Source: Pseudofrankia nepalensis
Lineage (GTDB): Bacteria; Actinomycetota; Actinomycetes; Frankiales; Frankiaceae
DNA length: 64,000 nt
Reading direction: 5' to 3' (one strand)
Assembly (NCBI RefSeq): GCF_016786305.1
Contig: NZ_JADWYV010000011.1
Within the stretch, counting starts at the first letter, position 1; every line of letters starts with the position of its first letter. This document shows, in pieces, positions 17,554 to 28,256 of the stretch. The notes under the pieces are model-generated. The model worked only from the letters and a program-made list of their open reading frames with translations. It was not told where the DNA came from and made no database searches. A program made the position numbers and the translations under genes.

Positions 17554-18235
17554 TTGCTCGAATGTGTTCGGCCTGGCGTCGGTTCTGATCAGTCCGCTTC
17601 GGCCTGCCGAGGCCGTGGTCCGGCTTCCGGCGGTCATGAAGGCGCTCTTATTGAGGCGGCCGATGGGATCTATGGGCCAGGCAAGCAGGGATTGGGCCGC
17701 ATCCCGGGCGGGGCTGAGGAACCCGATCCGCAGTTCGGCGCCCTGCTCCGCGCGTGTTTTTCGTCTGCTGTGCATCTGGAGATGCGCGATTCCTGCGACT
17801 GCGACGACCCGTGGTTTCATGCTTGGCTCGTGGGCGACCAGGAGGAGTTCCGGCCGTGGCTGACCCCCGGCCGTGGCTGGATCTGATGGTCGAGGTGACC
17901 GGCCGCGGGGTCGAGGTTCGCCGTGTTCGGTGGTGTCGGAGCCGGTGACCGACTACATCAGGTTCGAGCACGCGACGACCGCGTCGAACGTCAGCGCCGG
18001 GGAGCAGGCCCGTTGGCTGCCCCGGCACCTGGCCACCGGCCTGTTGTTCCCGGCGAACGACTTCTGGGTATTCGATGGCCGGCGGGCCCAGTTCAATTAC
18101 TTCTCCGGTCGGGGAGAGTTTCTGACGACCCGTCTGTCACCCGACGCGGTGATTGCGACGCAGTGCGCGGTGGCGTTCGAGGCCGCGTGGGAGCGTGCTG
18201 TTCCGCACGAGACGTATGACCCGGTCCAACACTGA
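17554..18235 (+). pseudogene. DUF6879 gene broken by two frameshifts
   Basis: Three successive frames together give one DUF6879 protein: FGALLRACFSSAVHLEMRDS to EEFRPW (first frame), WLDLMVEVTGRGVEVRR (second), and VVSEPVTDYIRFEH to RAVPHETY (third). The first break is a tandem duplication: GGCCGTGGCTG starts at 17852 and again at 17869; removing 17 bases restores FRPWLDLM. The second break, near 17,927, needs one extra base to rejoin RRVR to VVSEP. DUF6879 genes usually follow XRE/DUF397 pairs, as here. The start is uncertain, probably near 17,700. Two separate lesions make sequencing error alone less likely. Confidence 0.7.
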
Positions 18236-18264
18236 TCGCCCTCACGTCGGGCAGTCTTTCTCCT

Positions 18265-18390
18265 GTGCAGCCGTCCTCCTCCAATGCCCAACAGGCCCGT
18301 CAGCTTCCCGCGGACCGGCTTCGTGACCTGCGCCGCGACGCGGCTCTGACCACGATCGAGCTGGCTGTCGGCGCAGGTAACGTCACGAGC
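18265..18390 (+). other. Possible truncated gene start running into array 1
   Basis: A GTG-initiated frame (QPSSSNAQQARQLPADRLRD, then LRRDAALTTIELAVGAGNVT) looks modestly protein-like and then runs straight into the first CRISPR repeat at 18391. It could be the 5' part of a gene cut off where the array's old end now lies, or a chance frame. Nothing else is seen between the DUF6879 remnant and the array. Confidence 0.2.
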
Positions 18391-21300
18391 GGAAGATCCC
18401 CGCGCGGGCGGGGACGACCGGCGCGAACACCCCCGGAACCGGCTCCCCGGCGGAAGATCCCCGCGCGGGCGGGGACGACAGCACCTCAGGCAGTTCGACA
18501 CCTCGGCACGGGGGAAGATCCCCGCGCGGGCGGGGACGACTCGTGATCCTTCAGCCGGCCCACCAGCCGGGAGGGAAGATCCCCGCGCGGGCGGGGACGA
18601 CAAGGCCGCAACACAGATCGTCCTCTGGGCCCAGGGAAGATCCCCGCGCGGGCGGGGACGACCAGGTAGCGGGCGCTCTGGCTGGGGTCCACCGCGGAAG
18701 ATCCCCGCGCGGGCGGGGACGACGCCACCTCGAGCGCGCGGCGGCCCACTGGCCGCGGAAGATCCCCGCGCGGGCGGGGACGACCATTCCCGAGCTCCAT
18801 GCGAACCACAGGCCAGCGGAAGATCCCCGCGCGGGCGGGGACGACGGCGCGTGACCCCCGTGAAGCCGTCGGAGAAGCGGAAGATCCCCGCGCGGGCGGG
18901 GACGACCCAAGCTGCAACTGGACGAATGGCAACAGCATGGGAAGATCCCCGCGCAGGCGGGGACGACTCGACCTTGAGGTTCTGGTTCCCGACGAGCTGC
19001 GGAAGATCCCCGCGCGGGCGGGGACGACCACAGGCACGACGCCCCGCCGTACATCAGCAGGGGAAGATCCCCGCGCGGGCGGGGACGACCAGGCGAAGGC
19101 CCACCGCGCCTGGGCCGACGACGGAAGATCCCCGCGCGGGCGGGGACGACTCGGCGAGCTGCAGCGGCCAGCCCCACGCCGCGGGAAGATCCCCGCGCGG
19201 GCGGGGACGACCGTGGCGGGGAGGGTGCGGTGTGCTCGCGGATGGGAAGATCCCCGCGCGGGCGGGGACGACCCCTGCGTCATCGCCGCGACCAGCGGAG
19301 CCGCGGGAAGATCCCCGCGCGGGCGGGGACGACAAGGCAAGAACGCGCGCGGCATCCTGATCGGCGGGAAGATCCCCGCGCGGGCGGGGACGACCGCCCG
19401 TGAGGCGCCCAGCCATCCACCACAGGCGGAAGATCCCCGCGCAGGCGGGACGACCAGCCCATCGCGGCTCTTTGTCCAGACGTCGCCGGAAGATCCCCGC
19501 GCGGGCGGGGACGACCGGCCGAGAGATCGTCACGGCGATCGGCAACGTGGAAGATCCCCGCGCGGGCGGGGACGACGTCATCAACGGTCCGGTGACGTTC
19601 CGCGCCGGGGGAAGATCCCCGCGCGGGCGGGGACGACATCAACGGGGACACGAACGGTCGCGGTGGTGTGGGAAGATCCCCGCGCGGGCGGGGACGACGG
19701 CTACCGGGGCGCAGTGATGCACTCCAGTGAGGGAAGATCCCCGCGCGGGCGGGGACGACGCGGTCGCGATCCCGGTGATGGCGGCGATCGCGGGAAGATC
19801 CCCGCGCGGGCGGGGACGACTGCGCCGCGGCGAGACCCAGCTTGGTCGGGATCGGAAGATCCCCGCGCGGGCGGGGACGACTCCATCGCCGGGATGTCCC
19901 GCTCGGTCAGGAGGGGAAGATCCCCGCGCGGGCGGGGACGACTCACCGCCGGCCGGATCATGGCCCTGACTGTCGGGAAGATCCCCGCGCGGGCGGGGAC
20001 GACCCGCCACCGCTACCGCCACCGGGCGCGGCGTAGGGAAGATCCCCGCGCGGGCGGGGACGACAGCTACGGGCACACGATCAGTCGCGACCAGACGGGA
20101 AGATCCCCGCGCGGGCGGGGACGACGTCGGCCTGGTCAACGGGCATGACGCGGTCCGGGGAAGATCCCCGCGCGGGCGGGGACGACCTCGTCGTTGAGCC
20201 GGCCGAAGGCGGCGATCTCGGAAGATCCCCGCGCGGGCGGGGACGACGACGTCGCGGCGCGCGGCGACGACCATGGCGAGGGAAGATCCCCGCGCGGGCG
20301 GGGACGACCACAGGGCCACCAACATGGGCCGGGCTGCGGTGGGAAGATCCCCGCGCGGGCGGGGACGACGCCCCGGCCGTGCCGGCGGTGTCGCCAGCCG
20401 AGGGAAGATCCCCGCGCGGGCGGGGACGACCTGCGCCGCCTGCTCGGCGAGACCTACCTGTGGGGAAGATCCCCGCGCGGGCGGGGACGACCCTCGGGCT
20501 GACCGAGGAGGACGGCACCCCGAAGGAAGATCCCCGCGCGGGCGGGGACGACCCTCGGGCTGACCGAGGAGGACGGCACCCCGAAGGAAGATCCCCGCGC
20601 GNNNNNNNNNNNNNNNNNNNNNNNNNNNNNNNNNNNNNNNNNNNNNNNNNNNNNNNNNNNNNNNNNNNNNNNNNNNNNNNNNNNNNNNNNNNNNNNNNNN
20701 NGGCGGGGACGACGAGCACCAAGCGGGCCTGTCCGCCGCCATGCAGGGAAGATCCCCGCGCGGGCGGGGACGACCGATCTTTCTTCGAGTTCAAGTACCT
20801 GCGGGAGGGAAGATCCCCGCGCGGGCGGGGACGACGGACGGCGCCGACTACGCCCGCGGCCAGAAAGAGGAAGATCCCCGCGCGGGCGGGGACGACCTCC
20901 GCCCCCGCGCCACCGCCAACGGCGATGGCGGAAGATCCCCGCGCGGGCGGGGACGACGACTCGTCCCTGCGCCCGCTGACCTGGCACGACGGAAGATCCC
21001 CGCGCGGGCGGGGACGACGCGCGGGCAATAACACCCTCAGCATCCCGACAGGGAAGATCCCCGCGCGGGCGGGGACGACGAGTTCGCCTACGGCCGGCTT
21101 CGCGCGGTCACGGGAAGATCCCCGCGCGGGCGGGGACGACGCGGCCGGGCCGGTCGAGACCGACGAACCGCCGGGAAGATCCCCGCGCGGGCGGGGACGA
21201 CGGGGCGCTGTCGGACGTCACCGCCACGCCCAGCGGAAGATCCCCGCGCGGGCGGGGACGACCGCGGTGTCGGTCGGACGCGCGGCCCGAAGTGCGGAAG

Positions 21301-22962
21301 ATCCCCGCGCGGGCGGGGACGACCAGGCGACGAAGCCCCTCGGCATCGCCGAGCACGGAAGATCCCCGCGCGGGCGGGGACGACAGGCCGAACTCGGCCG
21401 CCCAGGCCCGCAACTCCGGAAGATCCCCGCGCGGGCGGGGACGACGACCTGCTCAAGGACACGGAGGGTCGCTACTACGGAAGATCCCCGCGCGGGCGGG
21501 GACGACCACCACAGATCAGTACCGGCGGGTAATAAACGCGGAAGATCCCCGCGCGGGCGGGGACGACTCCGTCCGGTAGCCGGTGATCTCCCCGGCCCGG
21601 GGAAGATCCCCGCGCGGGCGGGGACGACCCCTCGGCGGACGAGGCCCAGGTGAAGAAGCCCGGAAGATCCCCGCGCGGGCGGGGACGACCGGGCGCGCTG
21701 ACGGCGGAGCTTCGCCTGGATGGAAGATCCCCGCGCGGGCGGGGACGACGCGCGCGGCGACATGGACGCGGCCGGCGCCGCGGGAAGATCCCCGCGCGGG
21801 CGGGGACGACCCCCTGTACGCAGGCAACGGCCTCGGCCCCAGCGGAAGATCCCCGCGCGGGCGGGGACGACCCTGGGAAGGTCAGCAACGCTGTCATCAG
21901 CCGCGGAAGATCCCCGCGCGGGCGGGGACGACGACATCATCCACGGCCAGATCACGATCAGCCCGGGAAGATCCCCGCGCGGGCGGGGACGACGCGGTCG
22001 TCGTCTGGCCGTACACGCCATAGGCCGGAAGATCCCCGCGCGGGCGGGGACGACCGTGATGTAGCTGCCGCCACGTTCCAAGCCACCGGAAGATCCCCGC
22101 GCGGGCGGGGACGACGCTGCGGTCGCCTCGAAGTCCGGCGTGATCGAGGGAAGATCCCCGCGCGGGCGGGGACGACATGCTGAACCCGCCGAACTCCGTC
22201 ACCCGGTAGGGAAGATCCCCGCGCGGGCGGGGACGACACGGGCTCGGGCTCGCGTCGGGTCTCGCGTGGAGGAAGATCCCCGCGCGGGCGGGGACGACTC
22301 ACCTACCGTGATAGTCGTGATCAACGCTCTGGGAAGATCCCCGCGCGGGCGGGGACGACTTGACCGCCGGATCGACGGTTGGAAGACGGGAGGGAAGATC
22401 CCCGCGCGGGCGGGGACGACCGCACCCAGCCGGCCGCGATGTCCGCGGACGCGGGAAGATCCCCGCGCGGGCGGGGACGACTGATGTCCGCACGCCGTCC
22501 GGTCCGCATCGCGAGGAAGATCCCCGCGCGGGCGGGGACGACAAGATGCGACGTTTCCCGTGTGGCTGTTGGTCAGGAAGATCCCCGCGCGGGCGGGGAC
22601 GACCGGGTGCCCTCGTGGTGCAGCAGGGCGATCGGGGGAAGATCCCCGGGCGGGCGGGGACGACCTTGACCTCGACCTCGTACTCGACGTCGAACGGGGA
22701 AGATCCCCGCGCGGGCGGGGACGACCTCTCGGCAAGCCGGACGTGCCAGGCGGTCGGGGGAAGATCCCCGCGCGGGCGGGGACGACTAAGCGGCGACGGA
22801 TAGTGAACCGAAACGGCCGGGAAGATCCCCGCGCGGGCGGGGACGACCACCCGACCGGTGTGGCCGGTGAGACGGCTGCGGGAAGATCCCCGCGCGGGCG
22901 GGGACGACGCCTGGACGACGCCGAGCGTGCGCGCGTGCAGGGGAAGATCCCCGCGCGGGCGG
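18391..22962 (-). CRISPR. CRISPR array 1 (leader-distal part of the leftward array), about 74 repeats
   Basis: 28-nt repeats with mostly 33-nt spacers (61-bp period). On the minus strand, the crRNA sense, the repeat begins GTCGTCCCCGCC and ends GCGGGGATCTTCC, matching the type I-E pattern with an 8-nt handle ATCTTCC+N. Transcription is therefore leftward, with the oldest spacers near 18.4 kb. Variant repeats occur near 18,942 and at 19,429 (27 nt) and near 22,637. The final repeat is cut after 21 nt at 22962 by the IS insertion. An assembly gap interrupts the array. No spacer targets can be assigned without a search. Confidence 0.98.
20602..20701. other. 100-N assembly gap in array 1
   Basis: Exactly 100 unknown bases, splitting a repeat. 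The spacer before the gap (20553-20585) is identical to the one before it (20492-20524), as at the other two gaps. True gap length is unknown, so the spacer count is a minimum. Confidence 0.95.
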
Positions 22963-22999
22963 AATCCGTCAACCTGATTGGGACAGCGTTGTCCAGGAA

Positions 23000-24007
23000 T
23001 TAGCTACTGGTCGCGTCTGAATCTACTGGCTGGTCTTCCTCGTGCTGGGGTCGGTTGATCCAGGCTGGCTGGGGCGGCTTCGGCGGGGTCGGGGGCTGGC
23101 GGACGAACCTTTCGGGGTGGGCGGCGTAGGCCGCGTCGAGGACTCGGGCGCGGGCTTCGCGGACGAGGGCCGCTTCGCCGTGGTGGACGGTCGCTGGGGT
23201 GAGCAGGCCGATCCCGGAATGCCGGTGATCGTTGTTGTAGTAGTCGAAGAATGTCCGGCACCAGACCCGGGCGTCCTGCAGCGTCGCGAACGAGGACGGA
23301 AAGTCGGGCCGGTATTTCAGCGTCTTGAAGTGGGCCTCCGAATAGGGGTTGTCGTTCGACACCCGTGGCCGGGAATGCGACCGGGTGATGGCAAGATCGG
23401 CGAGTAGCAGCGCGACGGTCTTCGAGGTCATGGAGGTGTCGCGGTCGGCGTGGATCGTCAGCTGGTCAGGGTTGACGGACTGTTTCTGGCAGGACGCGGT
23501 GATGAGGTCCTCGGCGAGTACGGCGGACTCCCGGTCGGCGACCATCCAGCCCACGACGTAGCGGCTGTAGACGTCGATGATGACGTACAGGTAGAAGTAG
23601 CTCCATTTCTTCGGGCCGCGCAGCTTCGTGATATCCCAACTCCAGACTTCGTTGGGTTTCGCCGCGACGAGTTCGGGTTTGACGTGGGCGGGGTGAGTAG
23701 CCTGGCGACGGCGCTCGCCGGTCTCACCACGCTCAGCCAGGACGCGGTACATCGTGCGCGGCGACGCCAGGTAGACGCCCTCGTCGAGCAGCGTCGCCCA
23801 GACCTGGTCCGGCGAGGCGTCGACGAACCGCTCCGAGTGCAGCACCTCGACGAGCCGGGCGCGCTCGGCCGCCGACAGCGCCGCCGGCTGGCGACGTTCC
23901 TTATGCGGGATCGGCGCGGGCCGGGCCGGGGCCGGGCTTTTACGGTGTCGCCGGTAATGCGTCGCCCGCGCCCGACCCAACGCGCGGCAGGCCTCGCTCA
24001 CAGACAC
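23000..24007 (-). CDS. IS3-family transposase OrfB (DDE integrase domain)
   Basis: 335 aa. HTH_21-like start (SEACRALGRARATHYRRHRK), then the rve core: DITKLRGPKKWSYFYLYVIID, the second Asp region TIHADRD, and the glutamate region NPYSEAHFKTLKY, followed by the YNxxHxHSGIG type motif (YYNNDHRHSGIGLLTP). Its frame extends upstream past the listed GTG into orfA (ELAEQAERIVEEGLSSLVEK), so the active product is probably an OrfAB fusion made by -1 frameshifting near GGCGGAAAGGATAG. Catalytic residues look intact; the element may still be active. Confidence 0.9.
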   Translation of the reverse strand: MSVSEACRALGRARATHYRRHRKSPAPARPAPIPHKERRQPAALSAAERARLVEVLHSERFVDASPDQVWATLLDEGVYLASPRTMYRVLAERGETGERRRQATHPAHVKPELVAAKPNEVWSWDITKLRGPKKWSYFYLYVIIDVYSRYVVGWMVADRESAVLAEDLITASCQKQSVNPDQLTIHADRDTSMTSKTVALLLADLAITRSHSRPRVSNDNPYSEAHFKTLKYRPDFPSSFATLQDARVWCRTFFDYYNNDHRHSGIGLLTPATVHHGEAALVREARARVLDAAYAAHPERFVRQPPTPPKPPQPAWINRPQHEEDQPVDSDATSS

Positions 24008-24039
24008 CTTCTCGACGAGGCTGGAGAGACCTTCCTCGA

Positions 24040-24519
24040 CTATCCTTTCCGCCTGTTCGGCGAGTTCGGGCCGTCGGTGGTCCCGGGCATGCCCTCGGAG
24101 AGCTTCTCCAAGAGCTCCGAGACTTTTCCCTGGACCTCGATCACGAAGCGGGCCTTCGCCAGCTCCTTCTCCAACCGCTCCTTCTCCGCCCGCAGCCTTT
24201 CCATCTCACGGTCACGGTCATCCACCGGCGGGCGGCCCTTCGGCTTCGACAACCCCGCAAGCGCTCCCGCGTCACGCGCCTTACGCCACTCCACAATATG
24301 GGCTGAGTACAGCTTCTCCCGGCGCAGGATCGCACCCTTCGCACCCGGGCCCGTCGCCGCCTCGTACTCCGCGAGAATCCGCAGCTTGTACCCCGGCGAG
24401 AACTGCCGCCGCCGCGCCTTCGGCTCCACCTCAGGATCCGGCCGCCGGCCACCGTCCTCACGCTCGTCCACACGGACATCATCGACCAGGCCCAGCCCGG
24501 TCGTCACCGCCACCACCAC
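24040..24519 (-). CDS. IS3-family transposase OrfA
   Basis: About 159 aa. HTH_Tnp_1-type DNA-binding start (RRQFSPGYKLRILAEYEAA, REKLYSAHIVEWRKARDAGA) and a leucine-zipper-like coiled coil (MERLRAEKERLEKELAKARF). The true start is probably internal, near residues 15-30. Overlaps the beginning of the OrfB reading frame, as usual in the family. Confidence 0.85.
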   Translation of the reverse strand: MVVAVTTGLGLVDDVRVDEREDGGRRPDPEVEPKARRRQFSPGYKLRILAEYEAATGPGAKGAILRREKLYSAHIVEWRKARDAGALAGLSKPKGRPPVDDRDREMERLRAEKERLEKELAKARFVIEVQGKVSELLEKLSEGMPGTTDGPNSPNRRKG

Positions 24520-24595
24520 GATCTCCCTCTCCCAACTCCGCCCATGTCATGAGATACTAGGCCTAACCTGTCTCAAGTCATCTTGACGGGTAGGG

Positions 24596-25157
24596 GGGCG
24601 GGGACGACGCGGCGCCGCGCGTACGACTCGGTAACCGAGCCGGAAGATCCCCGCGCGGGCGGGGACGACCGGTAGAAGACGTCCTGGACGTGGTAGCCGT
24701 AGGGAAGATCCCCGCGCGGGCGGGGACGACCGGAACACCCTCGGGGCCGGGCCGGGCCGCGAGGGAAGATCCCCGCGCGGGCGGGGACGACGCCAATCAT
24801 TGGCATTTATGACTGTTCTCTGCTGGAAGATCCCCGCGCGGGCGGGGACGACGCCGCGGTCGTCCAGCCCAGCGCCAGCGCGGTGGGAAGATCCCCGCGC
24901 GGGCGGGGACGACATCAGCCCGTCCGCCATCGCCTCGGCCGAGGCGGGAAGATCCCCGCGCGGGCGGGGACGACGTCTTACGCAGCGTCAGGTCGTGGCG
25001 GTCGCGCGGAAGATCCCCGCGCGGGCGGGGACGACGAGCTGCGCCGGAGGTTGGAGACATGAGCCCAGGGAAGATCCCCGCGCGGGCGGGGACGACGTGC
25101 CCTGTCGACGGCGCCGGGCACCGTGGTACGGAAGATCCCCGCGCGGGCGGGGACGAC
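24596..25157 (-). CRISPR. CRISPR array 2 (leader-proximal part of the leftward array), 9 full repeats
   Basis: Same repeat and orientation as array 1. It starts with the 13-nt remainder of the repeat interrupted by the IS, then nine complete repeats at 24642 to 25130 in 61-bp steps, holding nine spacers. The last repeat abuts the leader at 25158, so these are the newest spacers. The spacer 24914-24946 differs by one base from a spacer in array 3. Confidence 0.97.
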
Positions 25158-25334
25158 ACTTGCTGAGCTGGGGGTTTGGCGCCGGGTCTGGACAGAAAAT
25201 ATCAGTCCGTCGTGGTCGAAGGATCGTTGCAGCCACAGTCGGTCGGAGGCGGTCCCCGCTCCATGGGCGCCAGGCGAAGCCATTTGTGCGTCCATGCGAC
25301 CCCGGCGTGATCGAGGTGCGCCACAAGTGATTCA
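25158..25334 (-). promoter_or_regulatory. Leader of the leftward CRISPR array and divergent cas3 promoter region
   Basis: 177 bp between the newest repeat and the cas3 ATG, less GC-rich than its surroundings. On the minus strand the 61 nt next to the repeat contain two 19-nt blocks: CGACCACGACGGACTGATA (25200-25218) and AAACCCCCAGCTCAGCAAG (25159-25177). The same blocks, at the same distances, precede array 3 within the 3' end of cas2 (first block with one change). This is what a leader-anchoring element for Cas1-Cas2 integration looks like. Confidence 0.8.
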
Positions 25335-28256
25335 ATGCGTGCGTCAAAGCCGACGACGGGGGTGGGCGCCGTGCTTGATGCGGCCATGGCTGTGGTGTGG
25401 GGGAAGTCGGATGCGCAGGGGTCGCCGCATCTGCTGCTGGGTCATCTGTTGGATACGGCGGCGGTCGGTGAGTTGATCTGGGATCGGTTTCTGGCTCCGG
25501 TGGTCAAGGGCCATCTGGACGAGGTCAGTGGCGGGCGGGGTCGTTCGTTGTTCGCGTTGCTGTGCGGTCTGCATGATGTGGGTAAGGCGACGCCGGCGTT
25601 TCAGTCGAAGGATGGCGCGCTCGCCGTGCGGGTGCAGGCGGCTGGTCTGGGTTGGCGGCCGTTGAGTCGGAACAGGGTGTCGGCGTGGCATCACACCAAG
25701 GCGGGGGCGGCGATTGTGCGGTCTCGTCTGGCGGGGGCGGGGTGGTCTTCGGAGTCGTGTGAGTGGGTGTGGCCGTTGATCGCGGGTCACCATGGTGTGG
25801 TCCCGGCGATTGGCTGTCTGTGGCAGCCGCCGCGGGACGCGCACGGTAGGGGTGCTGCCTGGCGGCAGGTGCAGGACGGCATCGTTGACCGGGTCGCGGA
25901 AGATCTCGGTCTCGACCTCGGCTCGTTCGCTGGATTGGGAATGCCGCGGCGTGGTGGTCAGCTGGCGGTGTCCGGTCTGATCATCATGGCGGACTGGATC
26001 GCCAGCGACGAGCAGCACTTCCGTGGCCTGCCTGATCTCGCGGCGATTTCCATGGACGAGGCCCGGAGCCGTGCGGTGTCCGCGTGGGAGAGACTCGGGC
26101 TGCGCGGTGGCTGGCGGCCGGCGTCGTTGGTGCCCTGCGCGTCGGCGGAGCTGGTGGAACACCGGTTCGGCGTTCCCGCCCGGTCGGCCCAGGCCGCTGC
26201 CGTCGAGCTTGCCGAGCAGATGCCGGCTCCTGGGCTGCTCATCCTGGAAGCGCCGATGGGTGAGGGTAAGACGGAGGCCGCGTTGGCCGCGGCGGAGGTC
26301 CTGGCACGGCGGTTCGGGGCGGACGGGCTTTTCGTGGGTATGCCGACGCAGGCGACCTCGGATCCGATGTTCGGCCGGGTGCGCGAGTGGCTGACCGCTG
26401 TTGATTCCGAGGTTCCGCTTGGGCTTCTGCATGGCCGGGCGCGGTTCAACAAGGAGTGGGCGGCGCTGCGTGCTCCGGTGCGGTTCGTGGGTGTCGCCGA
26501 TGACCAGGACGAGTACGGGCTGGGTGACGTCTACGGCAGCGCCGGTCAGAACGGCGGGGCTGAGGATCGGCCCGTTGGTGACGGGATGGCGGCGGCGGAC
26601 TGGTTTTTCGGTCCGAAGCGGGGCCTGCTCGCGCCGGTGACGGTCGGCACGGTCGACCAGTTGCTGCATGCCGCGACCAGGACGAAGCATGTCATGGTGC
26701 GCCACGCCGGTCTGGCGGGCCGGGTCGTCGTGCTCGACGAGGTGCACGCCTACGACGTCTACATGTCGCAGTTCCTGTTCGAGGCGCTGCGTTGGCTCGC
26801 GGACACGGGTGTGCCCGTCGTCCTGCTGTCGGCCACGTTGCCTCCCGCGCTGCGCCACAAGCTGATCTCTGCCTATGCGCAGGGCGCCTCGCGGCAGCGC
26901 GAGGTCGACCTCGGTGACGTCCCCGCGCCGTCCGGCTATCCGAGTACGACCGCGGTGTGCGTCGTCGAGGGGAAAGTGGATGGCGCGGTCGAGGCGAGCT
27001 TGCCGTGGCGCGAGTCGAGCCCGGTGGTGGTCGAGGTGCTGGATGAGACCGACACGTTCGAGCCGCGGACTGTCGCCGATCGTGTCCTCGCCGAGGTTGC
27101 CCGGGAGGATGCCACGACGTCGGCCGATCAGCCGCTGGGCTGTGTGCTGGTCGTGTGTAACACCGTTGCCCGTGCCCAGGACGTGTATGCCGCGCTGGCG
27201 CCCGCGCTGGGGGACGATGTCGTGCTGCTGCATTCGCGGTTCGTCGCCGCCGAACGGGCCAGGCGCACGGAGGAGGTCGTCAACCAGCTCGGCCGGCCGG
27301 GCCGGCTGGAGGGTGCGCGCCGGCCGCGGCGTCTCGTTGTCGTCGCGACCCAGGTCGCCGAGCAGTCGTTCGACGTGGATGTCGACCTGTTGATCACCGA
27401 CCTGGCCCCGATCGACCTGCTGCTCCAGCGCGTCGGCCGCCTGCACCGCCACCAGCGCCCGGAAGAGGACCGGCCAGCCCACCTACGCCAGCCCCGGGTC
27501 GTCGTAAGTGGTCTGCGGCGGTATCCGGGGAACCAGCCGTCGGCGTTCCCGCCAGGCAGCCGGGCCGTCTATGGGAACCATCTCCTGCTGCGTTCGGCCG
27601 CGCTGGTGCTCGAGGCCGTGGCCATGGATGGCTGGTCCGTGCCCGCCGCCGTTCCCCGCCTGGTGGCGACCGGCTACGACGACACACCCCTGGGCCCGCC
27701 CGAATGGGCCCGGGCGGTTGCCAAGGCCAAGGACGCATGGGCAGAGCGGGAACAGCGGCGTGAGGCGAACGCCCGCGGCTTTCTGCTCGCGGGCGAGGAT
27801 TTTCTTGGCGCGTCCACGCTTGACGGCCTGCACGAGCGGTCGACCGCTGCGCTGGCGACCGAGGAGCGGGTCGCCGCGGTCGTGCGTGACGGTGACGAGT
27901 CGGTGGAGGTCGTGCTCGTCCGCCGTGACGTGGCCGGATTCCGCACCCTCGGTGGGACGTGGCTCGGTCCGAACGGTGAGGTGCCCGTGCACGATGACAC
28001 GGTCCTGGAGGAGGTCGTCGGCGCGACCATCCGCCTTCCGGCGTATCAGGACCTCACCGCCGCGGCGCTTTCTGACCTTCGCCCGCTGCCGGCTTGGATC
28101 GGTGACGGCCGCGACCGTCGGCATGACCCGTGGCTGCGCCGTAGCCGCGCGCTGGTCGTCGAGGACGGGCCGGCCGAGGGCGTGCTGACTGCCCGCCTCG
28201 GCGAGCGCCGGCTGACCTATCACCACGATCTCGGCCTGCGGGTGGTGAAGCTGTAG
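25335..28256 (+). CDS. cas3: Cas3 HD nuclease-helicase, type I-E
   Basis: 973 aa. Degrades Cascade-bound DNA. N-terminal HD domain: CGLHDVGK (HD at residues 80-81), WHHTK and GHHG. SF2 helicase motifs follow: Walker A APMGEGKTEA near 306-315, DEVHAYD near 468, LLSATLPP, and motifs V/VI QVAEQSFDVDVD and QRVGRLHRH. Length is typical. It is the first cas gene, separated from cse1 by 266 bp holding a separate promoter and a crRNA-like element, so it is probably transcribed independently of Cascade. Confidence 0.97.
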   Translation: MRASKPTTGVGAVLDAAMAVVWGKSDAQGSPHLLLGHLLDTAAVGELIWDRFLAPVVKGHLDEVSGGRGRSLFALLCGLHDVGKATPAFQSKDGALAVRVQAAGLGWRPLSRNRVSAWHHTKAGAAIVRSRLAGAGWSSESCEWVWPLIAGHHGVVPAIGCLWQPPRDAHGRGAAWRQVQDGIVDRVAEDLGLDLGSFAGLGMPRRGGQLAVSGLIIMADWIASDEQHFRGLPDLAAISMDEARSRAVSAWERLGLRGGWRPASLVPCASAELVEHRFGVPARSAQAAAVELAEQMPAPGLLILEAPMGEGKTEAALAAAEVLARRFGADGLFVGMPTQATSDPMFGRVREWLTAVDSEVPLGLLHGRARFNKEWAALRAPVRFVGVADDQDEYGLGDVYGSAGQNGGAEDRPVGDGMAAADWFFGPKRGLLAPVTVGTVDQLLHAATRTKHVMVRHAGLAGRVVVLDEVHAYDVYMSQFLFEALRWLADTGVPVVLLSATLPPALRHKLISAYAQGASRQREVDLGDVPAPSGYPSTTAVCVVEGKVDGAVEASLPWRESSPVVVEVLDETDTFEPRTVADRVLAEVAREDATTSADQPLGCVLVVCNTVARAQDVYAALAPALGDDVVLLHSRFVAAERARRTEEVVNQLGRPGRLEGARRPRRLVVVATQVAEQSFDVDVDLLITDLAPIDLLLQRVGRLHRHQRPEEDRPAHLRQPRVVVSGLRRYPGNQPSAFPPGSRAVYGNHLLLRSAALVLEAVAMDGWSVPAAVPRLVATGYDDTPLGPPEWARAVAKAKDAWAEREQRREANARGFLLAGEDFLGASTLDGLHERSTAALATEERVAAVVRDGDESVEVVLVRRDVAGFRTLGGTWLGPNGEVPVHDDTVLEEVVGATIRLPAYQDLTAAALSDLRPLPAWIGDGRDRRHDPWLRRSRALVVEDGPAEGVLTARLGERRLTYHHDLGLRVVKL

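Larger units (their letters stand above)
22963..24595 (-). mobile_element. IS3-family insertion inside a CRISPR repeat
   Basis: About 1.63 kb with overlapping orfA/orfB transposase genes on the minus strand. Imperfect terminal inverted repeats: the left end reads AATCCGTCAA..TGATTGGGACAG, and the right end, inverted, reads TACCCGTCAA..TGACTTGAGACAG. Left of it the repeat stops after its 21st base; right of it the repeat resumes at its 16th base, so GGGCGG is present on both sides and includes the target duplication. Exact ends are uncertain by a few bases because of the G-run. It separates nine leader-proximal spacers from the older part of the array. Confidence 0.85.

Noticed and set aside
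20492..20585. Duplicated spacer as biological recombination within the array
   Set aside because: The same pattern occurs at all three assembly gaps and nowhere else that I noticed, which points to scaffolding.
18391..25330. Long open frames with PRGRGR/PARAGIF units running through the arrays on both strands
   Set aside because: They are translations of the 61-bp CRISPR periodicity, where the repeat carries no stop in several frames. No start context or family supports them.
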